From: Hadesarchaea archaeon DG-33
GTDB taxonomy: Archaea; Hadarchaeota; Hadarchaeia; Hadarchaeales; Hadarchaeaceae
Direction: 5' to 3'
Length of the DNA stretch: 16,154 nt
NCBI GenBank assembly: GCA_001515185.1
Contig: LQHI01000059.1
Location: 1 to 16,154 of the forward strand
Positions 12,160-16,154 of this stretch are shown here, piece by piece. The position numbers and the translations under genes are program-made. Every line of letters starts with the position of its first letter. The first letter of the stretch is position 1. Below the pieces are notes generated by a model. It ran no database searches. It was not told where the DNA came from and saw nothing but the letters and a program-made list of their open reading frames with translations.

Positions 12160-12711
12160 CTACTTCAGGAACTTAGACACGAATGGGGAAGTCTCGCCTC
12201 TCCGCATGAAGTGTCCAGATGGGCCCTCGCCTAGGAACTCAGAAAACCAGGACTCGTGCTCCACTTCTTCGTTTAGAATCGCCTGTGCCAGGTCGTAGGT
12301 GCGGTGATCTTTCCCCGCCGTCAGATTGCAAATGTTCGTATAACCCCTAACCGCACATCGCTCGGCTTCCACCAGCACCTTTAACATCGCCTTTATATCC
12401 GTTGGGTCTTTGGGCAAAGATGCTGGCGGACAAGCAGACTTGTCGTGAAACGCCTTCATGTCATCTGGTAGTTTGCCTTCAAGTTCGTAGATTCTAGGAA
12501 CAATCGCCTCGAAGTGATTACGATCTTCGACGCGAGCGACCTCTGCAATTTCCTTGACTCCTTCTCCTTCCAGTCCGATTAGGTTGCACCTTAGGATTGT
12601 GTAGTAATAGTAAGTGGTCAATTCCGCAGCTGCATTATTGACCAGCAATTCCAACAATTGATCAATATTGATGCCCGACTTCTCAACCATTTCCCGCGCT
12701 ACTTTAGCCAT
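12160..12711 (-). CDS. Dps-like ferritin (thioferritin, DpsL)
   Basis: A 183-residue ferritin-like protein of the archaeal/anaerobic Dps-like (thioferritin) group, 12-subunit shells that oxidise iron with peroxide and protect the cell. Ferritin four-helix signature residues are visible: Glu30 in NNAAAELTTYYYY, EDRNH (62-66), Glu115/Glu117, and EEVEHESWF (148-156). The two cysteines Cys119 and Cys128 in VEAERCAVRGYTNIC are at the positions of the conserved pair of this subgroup. The tail FLGEGPSGHF is seen in its relatives. ATG 12711 is chosen because AGGAGA precedes it by about 9 bases; an in-frame TTG at 12729 would add six residues. It stands alone, between tfb and COG1833. Confidence 0.85.
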   Translation of the reverse strand: MAKVAREMVEKSGINIDQLLELLVNNAAAELTTYYYYTILRCNLIGLEGEGVKEIAEVARVEDRNHFEAIVPRIYELEGKLPDDMKAFHDKSACPPASLPKDPTDIKAMLKVLVEAERCAVRGYTNICNLTAGKDHRTYDLAQAILNEEVEHESWFSEFLGEGPSGHFMRRGETSPFVSKFLK

Positions 12712-12752
12712 TTCTTCTCTTCTCCTCAATATTTTATTTTGTACACACTTGT

Positions 12753-12764
12753 AATATTTTTATC
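12753..12764 (-). promoter_or_regulatory. TATA box for the Dps-like gene
   Basis: The - strand reads GATAAAAATATT, about 45 bp before ATG 12711. A start near 12733 gives a short leader that contains AGGAGA as ribosome-binding site. Confidence 0.45.
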
Positions 12765-12901
12765 GGATTCAGAATACTTAGGGCTCAGTTAGAAATTAAC
12801 GCAGCAGATCTTCCAAAGTCGCTTAAAAACAAGTTACACCTGCTAATTGGGCCCCTTGCGGAAAGCAAAAGTAGCGTTGGTCTAAATATTAATCGAGCTC
12901 C

Positions 12902-13327
12902 ATGCGCGGAACCTACGTGCTCCTCGCCCATGTCCCCTACGACATCGTGCTGAGCGTGGGCGAGCTCGGCAATCGCTCATTTAATGCCGGCTACTACGCT
13001 TACGTCGGCTCGGCGCTGGGTGGTCTCGAAAAACGGGTCGAGCGCCACATGCGCGAGGAGAAGAAAATCCACTGGCACATTGACTACCTGCTCTCTCGCG
13101 CCCGTGCGGTCGATGTCGTCGTCGCGCAAAGCGAGGAGCGAAAAGAATGCGCGGTCGCTGCCGAGCTTGCGAAACACCTCTCGAGCATCCAAGGTTTTGG
13201 CTCGAGTGATTGTAAGTGCGAGAGTCACCTTTTTTACAACCCAAATCTTCACGAGCTGCTCAGGCAGGTTTTGTTTGGCTTTAAAGCTTGTGGGCTCAAG
13301 CCGAAGAAAGGTGTCGGGTATGGGTAA
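12902..13327 (+). CDS. COG1833/DUF123 Uri-superfamily (GIY-YIG-like) protein
   Basis: A 141-residue member of the archaeal DUF123/COG1833 family, related to the GIY-YIG nucleases. Seen: RGTYVLLAH at the N-terminus; NAGYYAYVGSALGGLEKRVERHMR (28-51), with the GYY..YVGSA core and the RxxRH basic helix; HWHIDYLL (57-64); a conserved Glu in the ECAVA segment (82-86); and GFGSSDC...SHLFY (98-112). The family is commonly annotated as an endonuclease but the activity is not established. The gene begins ATG 12902; no good ribosome-binding site is visible. Its last 8 bp overlap rlmE (13320-13327). Confidence 0.9.
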   Translation: MRGTYVLLAHVPYDIVLSVGELGNRSFNAGYYAYVGSALGGLEKRVERHMREEKKIHWHIDYLLSRARAVDVVVAQSEERKECAVAAELAKHLSSIQGFGSSDCKCESHLFYNPNLHELLRQVLFGFKACGLKPKKGVGYG

Positions 13328-13928
13328 ACAACGGCGCGAGCGGAAACGGGAGCACTACTACCGCATGGCGAAACGGGCCGGGTACAGGGCACGTTCAGCG
13401 TTCAAGCTCAAACAGTTCAATGAACGTTACGAATTGCTTCAAAGCGGTAATGTCGTTGTCGACCTAGGCGCTGCTCCTGGCGGGTGGCTTCAAGTTGCGC
13501 GCGAGGAAGTTGGCGATGAAGGATTTGTGCTGGGCGTCGACCTCCAAAAAATCGCAAAACTCCCCTACCGAAACGTTAAAACCCTCGTGGCGGACATCAC
13601 CGACCTTTCGATATCAGAGCTGATTCGACAAAATCTCCCGCGCCCTGCCGATGTGGTGCTCTCCGACGCGTCACCCAAAATCTCGGGAGTCTGGAGCATC
13701 GACCACGCCCGCTCGATCGAACTCGCAGACGCAGCGTTCGCAATCGCTTGTGAGGTTTTGAGCAAGGGGGGGAAGTTGCTGGTAAAGGTTTTCCAGGGAG
13801 AGTTCTTCCAAGATTTCGTTCAAAACGTGAGGAAGAATTTTGACCACTTGAAAATTTCCAAACCACCCGCCTCGCGGAAAGGTAGCTCAGAGGTCTACGT
13901 AATCGCAAATGGGTTTAAGCGCATTTGA
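13320..13928 (+). CDS. rlmE: RlmE/FtsJ-like rRNA 2'-O-ribose methyltransferase
   Basis: A 202-residue RrmJ/FtsJ-family methyltransferase that places 2'-O-methyl groups on 23S rRNA (or possibly tRNA). The family catalytic residues K-D-K-E are present: Lys29 in RSAFKL, Asp116 in LSDASPK, Lys156 in LLVKVFQGE and Glu191 in SSEVYVIANGF. The SAM motif is DLGAAPGGW (48-56). Length is close to the bacterial RlmE (about 209). ATG 13320 is the start; longer frames upstream run through the COG1833 gene. GGTG at 13311-13314 precedes it. The stop overlaps the convergent trm1 gene by 14 bp. The COG1833-rlmE pair probably forms one transcription unit. Confidence 0.94.
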   Translation: MGKQRRERKREHYYRMAKRAGYRARSAFKLKQFNERYELLQSGNVVVDLGAAPGGWLQVAREEVGDEGFVLGVDLQKIAKLPYRNVKTLVADITDLSISELIRQNLPRPADVVLSDASPKISGVWSIDHARSIELADAAFAIACEVLSKGGKLLVKVFQGEFFQDFVQNVRKNFDHLKISKPPASRKGSSEVYVIANGFKRI

Positions 13929-15009
13929 AAATTTTTATGATTTCTCCCATAGGCGCATCAGTTCGGAAGCCCGTGCCCGAGAAGTGGGTGCGCGAGGCGA
14001 AGTAACCTTGTTTCCGAAGCTTTCCAATTAACTCAACAATTTTTGGCGATGAAACTTTCATGCGTCCCGAGAGCTCATGCATGTCGTAGAACGCGGGGGG
14101 TCCATCGGTTTCCTCGCGGCAGAGATTGAGCAGCGTTAGCTCCTGCTGCCCGAGCCTGAAGTTTCGTCGGGCCAAGTCATTGATCATTCGCCCTACTGAA
14201 ATCAAGCTCCGATGTCCGCACGCGCGGCAATGCGATACATAACCCTGATTTGCTAGCACATCATTCGTGGCGCCTGCCCTCCGCCGTCCCCGCAGGTAAA
14301 CCCTGAAGTAATGCCTCGTGGCGTGGGCCAACACCGGCGTAAAGGCAAGCTCGTACTTCCCCGCCGCCCTCTGGCAAAAACCTATCAAAATCCGCACCCC
14401 AAGCTCACGGCCATACTCGGTCTTGAGCGGTTTAGCGCCGTACCTGCGAATGCAAGCCTTGGCGTGGGTCCCCGAAAGCGGGGCGGTGTCGGTGGCGGTT
14501 AGGGCCAGCATTCCCCTGCGGAGGAGCGAGGCGCAGGCAGCATCGATGAATGAGGCTGGTGACCCGAAAGGATCGAGGTCGACGAAGTGAAAACGTGGTG
14601 CGCGGCGCCAGAGCAACGTGTTGGCGTCCTCGTTGTGCACCTCAACGCCGCCCAGTTCGTTAAGTTCGATGTTCCGTCGGATGAACTTCACCGCCTCAAG
14701 CGAACGGTCATTAACGATAACGCGCGTGACGCCTTTGACCTCTTTAGCATAGCGTAACCCCCGCACCCCAACACCGGCCAGCGGGTCACACAGGCAAAGG
14801 TCACCGAGTTCACGGGCTAGGGCTTGAACGGCAGAAACCGATAGGTCGCGGCAGAACTCCATGTGCGGGTTGTAAAAAACGCGTGTCAGAGAAGGAGCAT
14901 AATCGCCTGCACGAGTGCGGAAGCGCTCAAGCTCAGGTACCTCAAGCTTCGTCTGTCCCTCATTTACCAGCTGGGTTGACAAGTTCCCCCCAAATATCAT
15001 GTGCGTCAT
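13915..15009 (-). CDS. trm1: tRNA (guanine26-N2)-dimethyltransferase Trm1
   Basis: A 364-residue Trm1, which dimethylates G26 of tRNA using SAM. The N-terminal Rossmann part is complete: FYNPHMEFCRDL (45-56), DPLAGVGVRGLRYAKE (75-90), NDRS (100-103), DLDPFGSP (144-151), ATDTAPLSG (172-180) and RHYFRVYLR (232-240). The C-terminal part has GYVSHCRACGHRS (256-268), one CxxC pair, and ends with the winged-helix FYDMHELSGRMKV and ASRTHFSGTGFRTDAP. The usual segment between them, which in relatives carries a GPLWLGPL-like motif and often a second CxxC, is missing: the sequence goes straight from CGHRS to the LISVGRMINDLA helix. ATG 15009 is given; ATG 15000 is an alternative. Confidence 0.92.
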   Translation of the reverse strand: MTHMIFGGNLSTQLVNEGQTKLEVPELERFRTRAGDYAPSLTRVFYNPHMEFCRDLSVSAVQALARELGDLCLCDPLAGVGVRGLRYAKEVKGVTRVIVNDRSLEAVKFIRRNIELNELGGVEVHNEDANTLLWRRAPRFHFVDLDPFGSPASFIDAACASLLRRGMLALTATDTAPLSGTHAKACIRRYGAKPLKTEYGRELGVRILIGFCQRAAGKYELAFTPVLAHATRHYFRVYLRGRRRAGATNDVLANQGYVSHCRACGHRSLISVGRMINDLARRNFRLGQQELTLLNLCREETDGPPAFYDMHELSGRMKVSSPKIVELIGKLRKQGYFASRTHFSGTGFRTDAPMGEIIKIFKCA

Positions 15010-15037
15010 ACCTAATTCTACTTACCATCCCTAACCC

Positions 15038-15121
15038 TACCAAAATACGTCTTTTATAAATCAATATTTACCAAAATGAGTCATTTATTAAAAATTTTTA
15101 CCAAAAATAGTCGTTTATTAA
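15038..15121. repeat. Three 23-bp direct repeats in the trm1/ParA-like divergent promoter
   Basis: Copies at 15038-15060, 15069-15091 and 15099-15121 begin TACCAAAA, carry GTC at positions 12-14 and end with a TATA-like TTTATWAA. Start-to-start distances are 31 and 30 bp, close to three helical turns. A partial copy, AACCAAAAGATGG, follows at 15120. The gaps of 7-8 bp are too short for CRISPR spacers. The block lies between trm1 (-) and the ATPase gene (+), so it could be an operator array for both, a set of tandem promoters, or a ParA-partner binding site. Confidence 0.65.
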
Positions 15122-15153
15122 CCAAAAGATGGAACTTTAAAAAAGGTGTAGCG

Positions 15154-15963
15154 ATGTCTCGAAAAACGAGGGGGGCTAGGAAGGCCCACACGAGTGTCTT
15201 CTCAGCGCTCAAGCCCACGCGCGGACAAGGCGTCAAGATCAAGCCCAAGCGAGCTAGGGTTATCGGTGTTTTTTCCTGCAAGGGAGGCGTGGGGAAGACG
15301 ACGACCGTGGCAAACCTGAGCATGTGTCTGACCCAATCGATGGGGGACAACATCTTGGCCGTCGACGCCAACCTTACCTCTCCTAACCTCGGCTTGCACT
15401 TCGGCGAGTTCACCCCCAAAGTCACCATTCACGATGCCCTCGCCGACGAGCTCCCGATCGAGAAAGCGGTTATGAAATCCCATGGTCTGCAGGCCATCCT
15501 CGGCTCAATCACGTACGTTGGGGATGTCTACTTGGTTGATCTCAGAGGGCGCTTGGCGCCGCTGAAGAGCAAGTACAAGGTGATTCTCATTGACTCCGCG
15601 CCCGGGGTAGGGAGCGAGACAATTGCTGCAATAAAAGCGTGCGATGAGATAATCATAGTAACCAACCCCCACATTCCGACCATTGCGAGTACCCTCAAAA
15701 CGCTTCGTACAGCGGAGCGGTATAAAGTCCCGATCGTGGGGGTAATCGTGAATAAGGCGAGGAAGAATCCTTTCGATCTCTCAATAAAGGATGTCAAAAA
15801 GCTCTTGGGCTGGCCGATCATCTCTGCTGTACCCGAGGACCCAAAAGTTTACGAGTCCACCGCGGTCGGAATCCCCGTGGTAAGCTACGCGCCCCAATCC
15901 TCGGCTGCGAAGGAGTTCAAGAAGCTCGGTGAATTTTTAATTAAACGACTCAGGAAAGGTTGA
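15154..15963 (+). CDS. ParA/MinD-family deviant Walker ATPase
   Basis: A 269-residue P-loop ATPase of the MinD/ParA/Mrp type. Visible: a basic N-terminal extension of about 34 residues (MSRKTRGARK..., KIKPKRAR), then VIGVFSCKGGVGKTTTVANL with deviant Walker A KGGVGKTT (43-50), DANLTSPNLGLHFG (71-84), Walker B LIDSAPGVG (145-153), IIIVTNPHIPTI (166-177) and VIVNKARK (197-204). It ends with a potential amphipathic helix, KEFKKLGEFLIKRLRKG, in the position of the MinD membrane-targeting sequence. MinD proteins act at membranes in positioning; ParA proteins move DNA. The family cannot be settled between these. ATG 15154 is chosen for AAAGGTG upstream (about 15142-15148) and because an upstream in-frame ATG at 15076 would translate the repeats. 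Confidence 0.88.
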   Translation: MSRKTRGARKAHTSVFSALKPTRGQGVKIKPKRARVIGVFSCKGGVGKTTTVANLSMCLTQSMGDNILAVDANLTSPNLGLHFGEFTPKVTIHDALADELPIEKAVMKSHGLQAILGSITYVGDVYLVDLRGRLAPLKSKYKVILIDSAPGVGSETIAAIKACDEIIIVTNPHIPTIASTLKTLRTAERYKVPIVGVIVNKARKNPFDLSIKDVKKLLGWPIISAVPEDPKVYESTAVGIPVVSYAPQSSAAKEFKKLGEFLIKRLRKG

Positions 15964-16043
15964 CCCACCTCCGCCTTCGCCCGAATTTGTTTTGAGTTGG
16001 CTCGGTCCAGCTGTAACCCGATTCATTCAACCCAAAGCTCGCT

Positions 16044-16154
16044 CTACCCGTCCTCCCACACCTCACCGCACCCGGGGCATTTGAGGACGACTCCCGGGTT
16101 GAGGGCCACGAGCAAGCGTGCCCCGTTTCTGCCACAGCTTGGACACTTCGCGCT
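16044..16154 (-). CDS. 3' end of a zinc-ribbon protein (partial, right edge)
   Basis: The - strand frame enters from the right edge and stops with TAG at 16044-16046. Its 36 visible residues contain a zinc ribbon: CPSCG, then 15 residues, then CPGCG, ending EVWEDG. The spacing suits a rubredoxin/TFIIS-like ribbon of small archaeal nucleic-acid-binding proteins. The start is outside the window, so the family is unknown. It converges on the ParA/MinD-type gene. Confidence 0.7.
   Translation of the reverse strand, partial: SAKCPSCGRNGARLLVALNPGVVLKCPGCGEVWEDG

Noticed and set aside
12984..13319. N-terminal extension of RlmE
   Set aside because: It overlaps the COG1833 gene and reads as serine/arginine-rich shadow sequence; the FtsJ homology starts at 13320.
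15038..15121. Short CRISPR array
   Set aside because: Only three imperfect copies with 7-8 bp between them; no real spacers and no cas genes in the window.

Overview
The window is archaeal and looks euryarchaeal. It carries TFB beside gar1, ribosomal protein eS8, a cis-prenyltransferase, Trm1, a Taw2-type wyosine enzyme, DUF211, an MTH1187-type protein and COG1833. TATA-like boxes precede several genes and starts are often GTG. A C-terminal CXC pair in the thionucleoside phosphorylase and a Dps-like thioferritin fit an anaerobic, perhaps thermophilic, lineage. The exact phylum cannot be named from this sequence; an uncultivated euryarchaeal group (Hadarchaeota- or MSBL1-like) is a guess. Almost every gene is a housekeeping gene, densely packed, with several overlapping convergent gene ends.

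Layout. 1-174: the 3' end of an unidentified + strand gene and three near-palindromic 16-bp repeats. 175-2470 (-): an RCK/DHH phosphoesterase followed by a broken taw2-like gene. 2511-3170 (+): an MTH1187-family protein and a single-zinc-ribbon TFS-like protein. 3167-4770 (-): uppS then a methylthioinosine/methylthioadenosine phosphorylase, overlapping ATGA-style. 4771-5055: an AT-rich, structured leader. 5056-8518 (+): smc-scpA-scpB, the complete SMC-kleisin-KITE complex, followed by rps8e (8564-9004) from its own promoter. 8999-9430 (-): DUF488. 9591-10391 (+): a conserved archaeal protein of unknown function. 10388-10714 (-): DUF211. 10849-12004 (+): gar1-tfb with a 35-bp overlap. 12160-12711 (-): Dps-like ferritin. 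12902-13928 (+): COG1833 and rlmE. 13915-15009 (-): trm1. 15038-15121: three 23-bp direct repeats between trm1 and a ParA/MinD-type ATPase (15154-15963, +). The right edge holds the 3' end of a - strand zinc-ribbon protein.

The most notable content is the chromosome-organisation locus. The SMC protein has complete, canonical ATPase heads and sits in an operon with its kleisin ScpA and ScpB, yet it is only 762 residues long and has no recognisable SMC hinge. The arms are about half the usual length, and the apex is replaced by roughly 85 residues of predicted short helices. Its leader carries inverted repeats and a 12-codon upstream ORF that overlaps the smc start. Other points of interest are the taw2 gene with an internal out-of-frame deletion, a Trm1 lacking the usual GPLW-type segment, helically phased repeats in front of the ParA/MinD ATPase, and the operator-like repeats on a 19-bp lattice at the left edge.
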